Source: Bacteroidales bacterium
Lineage (GTDB): Bacteria > Bacteroidota > Bacteroidia > Bacteroidales > Marinifilaceae
Direction: 5' to 3'
Length of the DNA: 64,000 nucleotides
Assembly (NCBI GenBank): GCA_015061245.1
Contig: SUWY01000004.1
Location: 51,203 to 115,202 of the forward strand
The notes below the pieces were generated by a model. That model was given only the letters and a program-made list of their open reading frames with translations, was not told the DNA's origin and made no database searches. The stretch's first letter is position 1; each line of letters opens with the position of its first letter. A program made the position numbers and the translations under genes. Shown here piece after piece: positions 32,977 through 41,377 of this stretch.

Positions 32977-34220
32977 AGACAAAAACAAACGCAAAACGCA
33001 CGGCGATAAAAGTCAGCCTCGTTGCAGTTATTTCACTTCTATTGCTTATCCCTTTGGTAATGATTAAGGGGGTGATTGAAGAGCGCGAAGATACTAAAAA
33101 TGCTGTTGTCAAGGAGGTTGCAGCCTCTTATGCCCAACCTCAAATCATTTCTGCTCCTTATATGGTGTCTTATGTAGTTGAAACCAAAACAGTCGACAAG
33201 GAGATTGAGCCAAGTGGCAAACAGACCTATGTGGAGGATTATACTTCCTATTGTTCGCTACTCGATTATACCGCAGATGTTGAAACTGATATATTGCATC
33301 GCTCTATTTATGATGTGATTGTCTACAACTCCAAGGTTAAAATTTCGGGAAAAATACTACTCACTGAAAAATCTGTCATTGCAAGGGATAATGAGTTTCG
33401 CTTTAAGGTGACAGACATTAAGGGGTTTTGCAATCCATCGCAACTGATTTTTGGCGGTCAATCCTTTGAAATTAGTTGTAAGTCGAATGAGTTTGTTGCG
33501 GAAGTTGTATTTCCAAAGGGAGCAAAGGTTGGAGATGTTATTGATTTTTCCTTTACCTTTAATTTGAAAGGTACGGAATCACTCTTCTTCAATCCATCAT
33601 ATTGGGGAACTACGTTACTAGCTATAAATTCATCATATCCTCATCCAAGTTTTCAAGGGGAGATACTGCCAAATACCAGAGAGGTCAAGGATGATGGATT
33701 CAATGCTACTTGGAGTGTGTCAAGCTTAAATAGTTCGAAATATGATGATATGGGTGTTAAGTTCGTTGATCCTGCTAACCCTTATCAACAGTCTATGCGC
33801 TCAGCAAAGTATGGAATGCTGATCATTATTCTTGTCTTCGTTGCAGGCTTGTTCGTGGAGTTCTTGACTCGCAAGGAGATTAATCCTATCCAATATGCTG
33901 TAATAGGTCTTTCGCTTGTGTTATTCTACTCGTTGTTAGTTGCATTCTCCGAGTTTATAGCATTCGGAGTGGCGTACATAATTGCCACCTTGATGACAAC
34001 GGGTGCACTGATGTTCTACTTCAGGGCTATCTTGAAGAGCCGTAGTGCATATATACTTGGAGGATTTGTGGCATTTGTCTATACTCTGAACTATATGCTA
34101 CTTCAAATGGAGACTTATGCACTGCTCGCAGGCTCGTTAGTGCTGTTTTTACTTCTCAGTGTGGTTATGTACCTTACTGCAAATAATAACGATAACAATC
34201 AATTAGTTAAAACTGAATAA
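32961..34220 (+). CDS. CreD-family inner-membrane protein
   Basis: 419 residues. An N-terminal helix (about 15-38) is followed by a roughly 250-residue extracytoplasmic beta-rich domain and then five to six C-terminal helices. The family signatures are clear: NPIQYAVIGLSLVLFYSLLVAFSEFIAF-type stretch, and SAYILGGFVAFVYTLNYMLLQ with LLAGSLVLFLLLSVVMY. In E. coli CreD belongs to the CreBC regulon and alters colicin E2 tolerance and envelope integrity. No creBC two-component genes are here; being captured in a vWA/WG operon inside this island is unusual. Confidence 0.9.
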   Translation: METKVKTKTNAKRTAIKVSLVAVISLLLLIPLVMIKGVIEEREDTKNAVVKEVAASYAQPQIISAPYMVSYVVETKTVDKEIEPSGKQTYVEDYTSYCSLLDYTADVETDILHRSIYDVIVYNSKVKISGKILLTEKSVIARDNEFRFKVTDIKGFCNPSQLIFGGQSFEISCKSNEFVAEVVFPKGAKVGDVIDFSFTFNLKGTESLFFNPSYWGTTLLAINSSYPHPSFQGEILPNTREVKDDGFNATWSVSSLNSSKYDDMGVKFVDPANPYQQSMRSAKYGMLIIILVFVAGLFVEFLTRKEINPIQYAVIGLSLVLFYSLLVAFSEFIAFGVAYIIATLMTTGALMFYFRAILKSRSAYILGGFVAFVYTLNYMLLQMETYALLAGSLVLFLLLSVVMYLTANNNDNNQLVKTE

Positions 34221-34223
34221 ACT

Positions 34224-35360
34224 ATGAAACAAATTACTAAAATTTTCCAGATACTGCTCGGTGTAGTAGCGCTAATCTTTACCTTTTTAATTGCAGTAGG
34301 TAGATGGGCATGGCGCAAAATAGGTAAATGCGGGACGAAAAAGGTTCGCAAAGCTGTGGGTGTAACTATAATTTTGATTGTTACAGGAATTGTGGGTGTT
34401 ATTGGATATGTTGTGTATGACGATATGTTCGGTCGTGATTATTATGATCGGGAACTATCTGAAAATGTGGTACTTCGTTCCTTTGCTGACAACAAGTGGA
34501 AGGTGTATAATAAATTGACTCAAAGCTATACCACAGACAGAATTGATTGGCTTTCAGAAGATGAGCACGAGGACTCGTTAGCAGTTTATGCTCAAAATAA
34601 TAGGCGAGGTTTCATAAATGTATACACCGGTGAAATTGTTATCAATGCCAACGACAATAATTACAGCAGGGCATGGGTCTTTAATGAGGGGCTTGCAGCA
34701 GTTGTTAAGGATGAAAAGATTGGTTTTATTGATGCCCGGAACAGGGTGGTAATACCATTTAACTATGACTATACTATTGACCATGACATGCCTGATATGG
34801 CCTACGTTTTTCATGCCGGGTATTGTGCTGTACCTAATGCCGATGGAATGATAGGATTGATTGATAAATCGGGTAATTGGGCACTTGAACCAATTTATGA
34901 TGAGGTGTGGATACCTAAAGATAATGGTTATCGAGTAGTTATACTTGATGGTAAATATGGCTTGCTGAACTCTGACTTGAAGCTTGTTTATGAACCTGTT
35001 TATGAATTTATAAGCAATTATGCAGAGTCGGACAGATTTGTATTGATGAAAGATGGCAGAATGTGGCAAGAGGATACTAATGGCAATGTTGTTGTGCCGT
35101 TTATGTATGAGTCCATTGAGAATCTGAATTATGCGTATGATGTTGACGAAGAAGGTGATGCCCTGTACATTATGTCGCACTATTCAATGTATTTGATAGC
35201 GCAGAGATATGGTATTCTGGACAGAAATACCGGAGAACCCATTACGTTGGCAATATATGACTATGTAAAGATGATCTCGCCCAATGTATTCCAAGTTACC
35301 CCAAGTGACTCCTATGGAAAATATTTGATTGATACCGAAGGTAACATCGTTGAACCGTAA
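34224..35360 (+). CDS. WG-repeat protein with two N-terminal membrane helices
   Basis: 378 residues. Helices at about 8-30 and 48-68, then an extracytoplasmic region made of about six WG-type repeats (RRGFINVYTGEIVI, KIGFIDARNRVVIPFNYDY, MIGLIDKSGNWALEPIYDE, KYGLLNSDLKLVYEPVYEF). WG repeats form short beta-hairpins common in Bacteroidota surface proteins. Starts 3 bases after creD. It is the last gene of the island on this strand, before the tRNA-Gly. Confidence 0.87.
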   Translation: MKQITKIFQILLGVVALIFTFLIAVGRWAWRKIGKCGTKKVRKAVGVTIILIVTGIVGVIGYVVYDDMFGRDYYDRELSENVVLRSFADNKWKVYNKLTQSYTTDRIDWLSEDEHEDSLAVYAQNNRRGFINVYTGEIVINANDNNYSRAWVFNEGLAAVVKDEKIGFIDARNRVVIPFNYDYTIDHDMPDMAYVFHAGYCAVPNADGMIGLIDKSGNWALEPIYDEVWIPKDNGYRVVILDGKYGLLNSDLKLVYEPVYEFISNYAESDRFVLMKDGRMWQEDTNGNVVVPFMYESIENLNYAYDVDEEGDALYIMSHYSMYLIAQRYGILDRNTGEPITLAIYDYVKMISPNVFQVTPSDSYGKYLIDTEGNIVEP

Positions 35361-35382
35361 TAATAGTTTTTAGGGGATTTTG

Positions 35383-35413
35383 TTGTGGGTTTCGCAAAAA
35401 ATCACTAACCTTG
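35383..35413 (+). promoter_or_regulatory. Probable promoter of tRNA-Gly(CCC)
   Basis: TTG at 35383 and TAACCTTG at 35406 (one mismatch to TAnnTTTG) with 20 bases between; the tRNA starts 11 bases after the box. Confidence 0.5.
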
Positions 35414-35423
35414 CACTCGAATT

Positions 35424-35496
35424 GCGGTAGTAGCTCAGTTGGTAGAGCATCAGCTTCCCAAGCTGAGGGTCGCGGGTTCGAGTCCCGTTTACCGCT
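35424..35496 (+). tRNA. tRNA-Gly (anticodon CCC)
   Basis: A 73-base cloverleaf: acceptor GCGGTAG with TTACCGC (one G-U), D-arm GCTC/GAGC, anticodon stem CAGCT/AGCTG around TTCCCAA, T-arm CGGG-TTCGAGT-CCCG. CCA is not encoded. A terminator and a duplicated 3' end follow. Confidence 0.96.
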
Positions 35497-35510
35497 CGGG
35501 TAAATGATAT

Positions 35511-35542
35511 AGCGAGTTTGAGTATTCAGACTCGCTTTTTTT
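35511..35542 (+). terminator. Terminator after tRNA-Gly(CCC)
   Basis: GCGAGTTTGA and TCAGACTCGC form a 10-pair stem with loop GTAT, followed by eight T. Confidence 0.85.
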
Positions 35543-35561
35543 GTCGTCATAATTTTACAAT

Positions 35562-35634
35562 GGGACTCGAACCTGCGACCAGACAAACCCAACGCGCAAG
35601 TCCGCGTAGCGGACTCGAGTCCCGTTTACCGCTC
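35562..35634 (+). repeat. tRNA-Gly(CCC) 3'-end module (inverted T-arm, mini-hairpin, direct tRNA end)
   Basis: 35562-35580 is the reverse complement of tRNA bases 35468-35486 with one mismatch. 35615-35634 repeats tRNA 3' bases 35478-35497 without mismatch (20 bases). Between them lies AGTCCGC-GTA-GCGGACT, a perfect hairpin with a GNA-type loop, overlapping the palindrome GGACTCGAGTCC. The same design occurs twice at 61.7-61.9 kb with the sequence of a different tRNA-Gly. Confidence 0.8.
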
Positions 35635-35647
35635 ACTCCCCTATACA

Positions 35648-36154
35648 GCTGCGTTTTTGGAATTGTTGGATAAGTCAGATTATTCAATAGCATTGTTGTT
35701 TAATGGGTTGTGTAATATTGTAAGAAAAAACACTAACAATCATCAAAATATCTGGAGTTTAAATTTCGGGATTGGTGGTAATTATGTTTCAATACCGGCC
35801 TTGTTTCACAAATACCATATTTACTACATTATTAGAACCAAAGTGTATGATGATTGCAACATAACAAAAGCCTAGAACAGAAGAGGTATAATGTTAAGCA
35901 AACGGTAGTAATTACACAAACTGAAATTTTTAAAGATGAAGTTGCAGAAAATAATAATGATTTTTTGATAGATTGGGTAATAAGATAGACGTATTAAGTC
36001 TTCCTGATGATAAATTTGTAGTTTTTGTGGTGCAGAATGAAAACAATTATAAACTAAAATCTATTGTCCGGATTCTTTCTGGGAGGGTAAAGTAAAGGTC
36101 AAATTAGTTGACGATAAGTTCGATATTGACAAAAACGGTAATTGTATTGAATAG
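35648..36154 (+). pseudogene. Decayed gene of unknown family
   Basis: Three stretches with coding character lie in different frames. 35651-35875 ends NITKA-stop; about 35868-35985 reads QHNKSLEQKRYNVKQTVV and on to ENNNDFLIDW; then GNKIDVLSLPDDKFVVFVVQ, and finally WEGKVKVKLVDDKFDIDKNG to a stop near 36154. At least three frameshifts would be needed to join them. No family recognised. AT-rich, and placed between a tRNA 3'-end duplication and a TIR gene, as expected of a decayed island gene. Confidence 0.5.
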
Positions 36155-36193
36155 GGTTAATCACAAAATTCTCTTTGAGAAATAGTGATGTTA

Positions 36194-37867
36194 CTATCCC
36201 TGTTTAATATATATCAGGGCTCGTGAAGTTTGGTATGAAGGAATAATTTCTTCGTTGCGTAAAATGATAATGGTTTCATTTTCTGTGTCGTAACACCAAA
36301 CGCCATGACTAATTAACTCTTTATCAAGATAATCTTTACATTGGTTAAACTCTTCTATTGTTGGTAATCTAAACTTTAAGCCGTAAATACAATTAATATT
36401 CTTTAACCATACCAGAGTCTCCTCGCTATTTGTTTTGCAATATACTTTATTATCATATCTTATTTTATGGTTTAGAATAGATTTACGAATTTCATTGTTT
36501 GTAATAATACAACTAACATTTGCTAATTCAATAGGCTGACCTAAGCAACCGTTTTTATTAAATTGTAAAGGTTTTAGTTGTGATAGTTCAATTGGAATTT
36601 GTAATGCAAGTCTAACACCTAATCGAGGACTCTTAAAATTGTGTTTATGCATATTTCGGTTTCTTATATGACAATTTTGAGAGTCGCTATTATAATTACC
36701 TCCACGATGAACTTTGCATTCTCCCCATTTATATATAATAGGATTTGCAAATATAGTCAAGGAGTCGTTGGGAAAATATTGATCATAATAATCTTCACAC
36801 CACTCTTCTACATTGCCACTCATGTCAAATAAGCCATATCCATTGGGTAATAATTTTCCTACATTTTGACATTTCTTATCTGAATTATCTCCATACCATG
36901 CAACCTTTCTTATATTTTGGTTCCCGCTGTATGATTTTGTATTGATGTTTTTGTCACCTCCTAATGCTGCATACTCCCATTCAGCCTCGCTTGGAAGTCG
37001 ATATGTCAGTCCTGTAGTGGCATTAAGTTTTGCAATAAATAGTTGGCAGTCATCCCAGGAAATATTGTTTACTGGCAAGCTATCACCCTTAGGATTGCTT
37101 GGATTATCTTTCATGATAACCTTCCATTGTGCTTGAGTAATTTCGTATTTGCCAATTATATAGTCGTCAATGTAAACAATATGTTTTGGTGTTGCATTTT
37201 CAAGGGGACCAAATGCATTTTCTTGATTTATTCCCATTGCAAATGTGTCGCCATGAATGTATTGCATCTCAATAGGAATATAACCATTGTTAGTCTCGGA
37301 TAATCCATAACCTGAATGTGTGTGTAAAATGATACTTAATATTAGTAAAATGAATAAAATTGCAATGAGAGGGTATATTGTATTTCTGTGTTTTTGAAGC
37401 AACTTTGACACTATGGATTTTCTAATGATTGTAATATTAGGACGAATTCTATCTTTTATTAAGGTATTTACAGAACTTTCAAAAAGCGCACCTCGATGAA
37501 TCTCTGATATTTGAATAGATTCTATGTGTTTATGTATGTGGCTGGGTAGGTCTTGGGGATTGTATGTAAAGTTACTATTTGGATTTACAGGAATAATTGT
37601 AATACCAAGATTGATAGCTGTCTCTAACTCTTGTCTTAATATATCATTAGGATTATTACACTTAGTAAAGATTTCGTCGCCAAGTATAAGTATTAATATA
37701 CTTGTATTTCTCAAAGCTTGATCTATAACCTGCTTATAGTCGCCATCTTTAATGTTATTGTAGTCCAAAAATACTTCTTTGAAACCTCGATGTCTCAATG
37801 CGTAACTTAAACTTCTGGCAAAGTCGACATCTTTATGTCGATAACTTATAAATATATTTTTTCTCAT
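36194..37867 (-). CDS. TIR-domain membrane protein with FGE/SUMF1-like domain
   Basis: 557 residues. TIR domain 1-130 (IFISYRHKDVDFARSLSYAL, VFLDYNNIKDGDYKQVI, Glu80 in DILRQELETAI). One membrane helix at about 166-186. An FGE/sulfatase-modifying-factor (C-type-lectin-like) domain follows at about 203-430, with EMQYIHGDTFAMG, YIIGKYEITQAQWK, YRLPSEAEWEYAA, GLFDMSGNVEEWCEDYY and RGGNYNSDSQNCHIRNRN. The last ~115 residues (KFRLPTIEEFNQ, VWCYD) look like a second, degenerate FGE unit. FGE-like domains in conflict proteins usually bind ligands rather than act as enzymes. Transcribed after the acyltransferase gene on its right. Confidence 0.87.
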   Translation of the reverse strand: MRKNIFISYRHKDVDFARSLSYALRHRGFKEVFLDYNNIKDGDYKQVIDQALRNTSILILILGDEIFTKCNNPNDILRQELETAINLGITIIPVNPNSNFTYNPQDLPSHIHKHIESIQISEIHRGALFESSVNTLIKDRIRPNITIIRKSIVSKLLQKHRNTIYPLIAILFILLILSIILHTHSGYGLSETNNGYIPIEMQYIHGDTFAMGINQENAFGPLENATPKHIVYIDDYIIGKYEITQAQWKVIMKDNPSNPKGDSLPVNNISWDDCQLFIAKLNATTGLTYRLPSEAEWEYAALGGDKNINTKSYSGNQNIRKVAWYGDNSDKKCQNVGKLLPNGYGLFDMSGNVEEWCEDYYDQYFPNDSLTIFANPIIYKWGECKVHRGGNYNSDSQNCHIRNRNMHKHNFKSPRLGVRLALQIPIELSQLKPLQFNKNGCLGQPIELANVSCIITNNEIRKSILNHKIRYDNKVYCKTNSEETLVWLKNINCIYGLKFRLPTIEEFNQCKDYLDKELISHGVWCYDTENETIIILRNEEIIPSYQTSRALIYIKQG

Positions 37868-37895
37868 ATGAATGTTACTCTTAACATAGCTTGAT

Positions 37896-38507
37896 TTACA
37901 ACCACTCCTCTTTGTAAGGGTGGCGGATGTATTCAGGGTGGGGCAGAGAATTCAAAGCTTTGGCCGGAACACCTCCAACCACGGCATTCTGTTGCACACT
38001 CTTTACAACAACAGCACCTGCGCCAATACATGCTCCGGAACCAATCTCAATATTATCAACTATAATTGAACCGGGACCAAGATAGACATTATTACCAATT
38101 TTAGCTGCTTGCTGAGTATTAGCACCAATACTTGTAAGTTGGCTGAAATGTGAATTGTTACCGATAACTGCAGTTGGATTAATTACAATGCCAAAACAGT
38201 GTTGTATATACATTCCATAGCCAATCTTAGTTTTAGCCGGAATAAAGAGTCCGCATTTTATCTTCATACGGTTAAGCATATAGCGTGTAAGTGGCTTTGC
38301 CCAACCTTTGTGTTGACTTAATCTGTACCACAATGAGAATTGCATAGATGTGCGAGTAAAACTACTTAACCATATTCTAAAAATAGAATCCTTGCGTCCA
38401 TTATGACGATAATTGTCAGATTTAATCAGTTTTACGCAATCGGAATAATTTTCAGGAATAGGAATTCTAACCTCAGAACCATCTATCAAATATGTTTCAA
38501 ATCTCAT
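37896..38507 (-). CDS. Left-handed beta-helix acetyltransferase, serine O-acetyltransferase-like
   Basis: 203 residues. An N-terminal helical region (about 1-85) is followed by hexapeptide repeats (IGYGMYIQHCFGIVINPTAVIGNN, IGNNVYLGPGSIIVDNIEIGSG, IGAGAVV) and the end motif VVGGVPAKALNSL. The repeat layout, with a histidine in IQHCFG, resembles CysE/SAT, but the N-terminal part is short, so it may instead acetylate a sugar or another small molecule. It has its own -7 box; the TIR-FGE gene follows 28 bases downstream on the same strand. Confidence 0.82.
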   Translation of the reverse strand: MRFETYLIDGSEVRIPIPENYSDCVKLIKSDNYRHNGRKDSIFRIWLSSFTRTSMQFSLWYRLSQHKGWAKPLTRYMLNRMKIKCGLFIPAKTKIGYGMYIQHCFGIVINPTAVIGNNSHFSQLTSIGANTQQAAKIGNNVYLGPGSIIVDNIEIGSGACIGAGAVVVKSVQQNAVVGGVPAKALNSLPHPEYIRHPYKEEWL

Positions 38508-38530
38508 GATTGTTTAATGTTTTAACAATG

Positions 38531-38538
38531 CAAATTTA
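38531..38538 (-). promoter_or_regulatory. Bacteroidota -7 box for the acetyltransferase gene
   Basis: Minus-strand TAAATTTG matches TAnnTTTG, 24 bases before the ATG at 38507. Confidence 0.6.
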
Positions 38539-38619
38539 GCTATAATCCCTCTTTGTCCAAAACTTTTCTCCCTTTTCCTCTTCTCTCGGCTGCGGTTAAC
38601 CACACTTCGTGTGCTTCTA

Positions 38620-39045
38620 CTCCTCGCGGCTCAGCATAACCCAAGTAAACTTGGCTTCTGCTCTCACCTTGCACTTATGTTCGCCATTGCTGCGCAATGC
38701 CGCAAAATCGGCTGCGGTTCGGCATAATCCAAGTAAACTTGGCTTCTGCTCTCACCTTGCACGATTTTTCCTAATTCGCAAACACTCCGTGTTTCCGCAA
38801 AATCGGCGGCGCTTCGGCATAATCCAAGTAAACTTGGCTTCTGCTCTCACCTTGCACTTATGTTCGCCATTGCTGCGCAATGCCGCAAAATCGGCTGCGG
38901 TTCGGCATAATCCAAGTAAACTTGGCTTCTGCTCTCACCTTGCACGATTTTTCCTAATTCGCAAACACTCCGTGTTTCCGCAAAATCGGCGGCGCTTCGG
39001 CATAATCCAAGTAAACTTGGCTTCTGCTCTCACCTTGCACGATTT
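38620..39045 (+). repeat. Higher-order array of palindromic intergenic repeats
   Basis: Five copies of a core CGGCATAATCCAAG then TAAACTTGGCTTCTGCTCTC and ACCTTGCAC. The central palindromes CCAAGTAAACTTGG start at 38641, 38729, 38824, 38912 and 39007, at intervals of 88, 95, 88 and 95 bases. Two different spacers alternate (one with GCCATTGCTGCGCAATGC, one with CAAACACTCCGTGTTTCCG, both themselves palindromic), so the true unit is 183 bases, present about 2.3 times. An open frame crosses it but only because the array lacks stops. A related copy in reverse orientation is at 61425. Confidence 0.85.
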
Positions 39046-39074
39046 TTCCTAATTCCTAATTCCTAATTCCTAAT
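39046..39074 (+). repeat. Simple repeat (TAATTCC)n
   Basis: About four tandem 7-base units, continuing into degenerate CTCCTAACT copies up to about 39120. The same 7-mer is repeated at 49807. Confidence 0.7.
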
Positions 39075-39134
39075 AAACTCCTCACTGTTCACTCCTAACT
39101 CCTAACTTTTCACTCCTAATTAGAAAAAAAACTA

Positions 39135-39142
39135 TACCTTTG
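39135..39142 (+). promoter_or_regulatory. Bacteroidota -7 box for the MFS-menA-lolD operon
   Basis: TACCTTTG matches TAnnTTTG, 29 bases before ATG 39172. Confidence 0.6.
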
Positions 39143-39171
39143 CTCAATTGAATAAGATTACTTTTAAAGTT

Positions 39172-40395
39172 ATGCAAGAGAAACAGGTTTTATGGAATGC
39201 GAATTTTGTGAAGATGTGTGTTGGCAACTTCATAATATTCTTTGCTTTCTATTTGTTAATGCCTTTGTTGCCGTTATATCTTAGTGATGAGTTTAATGCT
39301 GATAAACACTTAATAGGCTTGGTACTGTCGGGCTATACAATGGTTGCCTTGGTCACCAGACTTTTTAGTGGATATTTGGTAGATAATTTTCCAAGAAAGG
39401 TTGTGCTGATGACATGTCATTTGCTATTTTCTATTCTCTTTTTGGGATATTTCATAACAGGTTCGCTATTGATATTTGCAATAATTCGTACTATGCACGG
39501 AGCACCTTTTGGAGCCGTTACTGTGGCAAATAGCACTGTAGCGATTGATGTGCTTCATCCTGCAAGGCGAGCAGAGGGTATAGGTTATTACGGTTTGGGC
39601 AACAACATTGCAATGGCTACTGCTCCGGTGGCTGCTATGTTTATGTATGATGCACATGTTGAATTTGAGTACATCTTTTTAACTGCCTTTTTGGTGGCAT
39701 TTTCAGGTTTTGTACTGGTTACCACGATAAAGTTGAGTTGTGCTTCAATGGGCGAGGCCTCGCCCGAGAATGAACTAAGGGCAGAGTGTGGCAAACGCAA
39801 ACGTGCACCGTTACGTCTAAATCAATTATTTTTGCGTAATGGATGGCGTCATGGAGTTATGTTGGCGTTCTTTGCAATATCGTATGGAATTTTAATGACC
39901 TATTTGGCCATATATGGAAAAGAGGAGTTGGGTATTACGAGTGGAACCGGAGCCTTCTACTTGATTATGGCAGCAGGATTGGTCTTGTCACGATTGGTGG
40001 GAGGTCGCACTTTGAGAAAAGGTAAAATTGCACAAAATGTTGCAGTAGGAGTGGTGTTGGCAATGCTTGGATATCTTATCTTTGTGGGTATAAAGAGTAA
40101 TGTTGGTTACTACGGGGCTGCTTTGATTATAGGATTGGGTAATGGTCATCTATTCCCGGGATTGCAGACAATGTTTATCAATCTGGCGCCTCACTCTCGG
40201 CGTGGAACTGCTAATTCTACATTTCTAACCTCGTGGGATGTTGGAATTGGATGTGGAGTTATTTTGGGAGGTTTTCTGGCCGATGGCTATGGTTACAATG
40301 TTGCCTTTTGGGGTGCTTTTGTGGCAAACTTGATAGGAGTGATATACTACTTCGCCAAGGTGAAAGCGGCATATGAACGATTAAAGTTAAGATGA
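39172..40395 (+). CDS. MFS transporter
   Basis: 407 residues from ATG 39172 (the TTG at 39148 lies just after the promoter and is less likely). Twelve hydrophobic segments; the loop 2-3 motif reads GYLVDNFPRKVVLM, the usual MFS motif A variant, and a related GGRTLRKGKIAQN follows in the second half. Drug or metabolite exporter of the AraJ/YfcJ-like type; substrate unknown. It overlaps menA by 4 bases. Confidence 0.88.
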   Translation: MQEKQVLWNANFVKMCVGNFIIFFAFYLLMPLLPLYLSDEFNADKHLIGLVLSGYTMVALVTRLFSGYLVDNFPRKVVLMTCHLLFSILFLGYFITGSLLIFAIIRTMHGAPFGAVTVANSTVAIDVLHPARRAEGIGYYGLGNNIAMATAPVAAMFMYDAHVEFEYIFLTAFLVAFSGFVLVTTIKLSCASMGEASPENELRAECGKRKRAPLRLNQLFLRNGWRHGVMLAFFAISYGILMTYLAIYGKEELGITSGTGAFYLIMAAGLVLSRLVGGRTLRKGKIAQNVAVGVVLAMLGYLIFVGIKSNVGYYGAALIIGLGNGHLFPGLQTMFINLAPHSRRGTANSTFLTSWDVGIGCGVILGGFLADGYGYNVAFWGAFVANLIGVIYYFAKVKAAYERLKLR

Positions 40396-41372
40396 TGAAA
40401 TTTACAGATAGAGTCAAAATGTGGTTTGTTGCAGCAAGGCCTAAAACTTTAACAGCATCGGTATCGCCAGTTATTGTCGGAATTGCTTTGGCCTATAGCA
40501 AGGGAGTGGTTAATGTTACACTCTCAATACTGCTTTTGGCTGTTGCTTTATTTGCGCAAATAGCCTCGAACTATGCCAATGACTATTTCGATTTCATAAA
40601 AGGAGTTGATACTAATAAGCGAAGAGGTCCGGAAAGAGCTGTTGCAATGGGGTGGATAACCCCGAAAGCCATGTTAAATGCAACAATAATAACAACAGCG
40701 GTGGCAGCCATTTGTGGAGTTATTCTAATATGGCAAACCTCGTGGTGGTTACTTCTGGTTGGCATTCTGGTGATACTTGGAATTTATGCCTATTCTGCCG
40801 GCCCATATCCTTTGTCTGCCAATGGATTGGGCGATGTTGCAGTAATGTTGTTCTACGGCATAGTACCGGTTTGTGGAACAATATATGTTTTAACAGGCGA
40901 TTTAACCATGCGTGGATTTCTTTTGTCACTCTCAATGGGATTCGTGGCCACAAATGTTTTGGTTGTCAACAATTATCGAGACTACGAGAGTGATATGGCG
41001 GTAAATAAACGCACCTCAATTGTGAAGTATGGCGAGGGTTTTGGAATTATGTTATACATTTTCTGTGCTGCTTGTGCTTTAATCACAGCGGTTCTTGCAA
41101 TATGTATAACCGATTCCGTAGGCGAGGATATGGTTGCTCAAACCGATAATTTCTTGGCTACAATCGGAGTTGAAAGTGGGTCTGTAGTTGATATATACAA
41201 ATCCAACAAATTCTGGTTGGTAATTTTTGTAATAGAGTTTGCTCTGTTGCAATTTGTTGCATGGCAGAAGTTAAGAAAGGGTAAGGCCGAAGAGTTAAAC
41301 GATCTTTTAGCCTTAACTGCTCGTAATGTATTCTTGTGGGCAATATTTTTAGCAATAATATTGGTAATGTAG
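40392..41372 (+). CDS. menA: 1,4-dihydroxy-2-naphthoate polyprenyltransferase
   Basis: 326 residues, eight to nine helices, UbiA superfamily. MenA motifs are visible: [16 protein letters not shown] at the start, the first aspartate motif [15 protein letters not shown] with RRGPERAVA near residue 60-85, and the second [16 protein letters not shown] near residue 195. The enzyme attaches the prenyl chain to DHNA in menaquinone synthesis at the inner membrane. Translationally coupled to the MFS gene (ATGA). A loop of about 40 residues around 245-270 is longer than in many homologues. Confidence 0.93.
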   Translation: MMKFTDRVKMWFVAARPKTLTASVSPVIVGIALAYSKGVVNVTLSILLLAVALFAQIASNYANDYFDFIKGVDTNKRRGPERAVAMGWITPKAMLNATIITTAVAAICGVILIWQTSWWLLLVGILVILGIYAYSAGPYPLSANGLGDVAVMLFYGIVPVCGTIYVLTGDLTMRGFLLSLSMGFVATNVLVVNNYRDYESDMAVNKRTSIVKYGEGFGIMLYIFCAACALITAVLAICITDSVGEDMVAQTDNFLATIGVESGSVVDIYKSNKFWLVIFVIEFALLQFVAWQKLRKGKAEELNDLLALTARNVFLWAIFLAIILVM

Positions 41373-41377
41373 ATATT

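Noticed and set aside
35961..35975. A third GATAGATT motif
   Set aside because: It lies inside the decayed coding region and has no TTTACTC at the right distance, so it is treated as chance.
36194..37867. Diversity-generating retroelement target (FGE end of the TIR protein)
   Set aside because: No reverse transcriptase, template repeat or Avd-like gene is visible in the window; the idea is kept only as a check in the findings.
38620..39045. Possible CRISPR array
   Set aside because: Spacers are not unique: two spacer sequences alternate identically, units are about 88/95 bases, and there are no cas genes.
38609..39052. Long open frame encoding a 147-residue repetitive protein
   Set aside because: It lies entirely within the palindromic repeat array; the peptide repeats only mirror the DNA repeats, and there is no promoter or start context.
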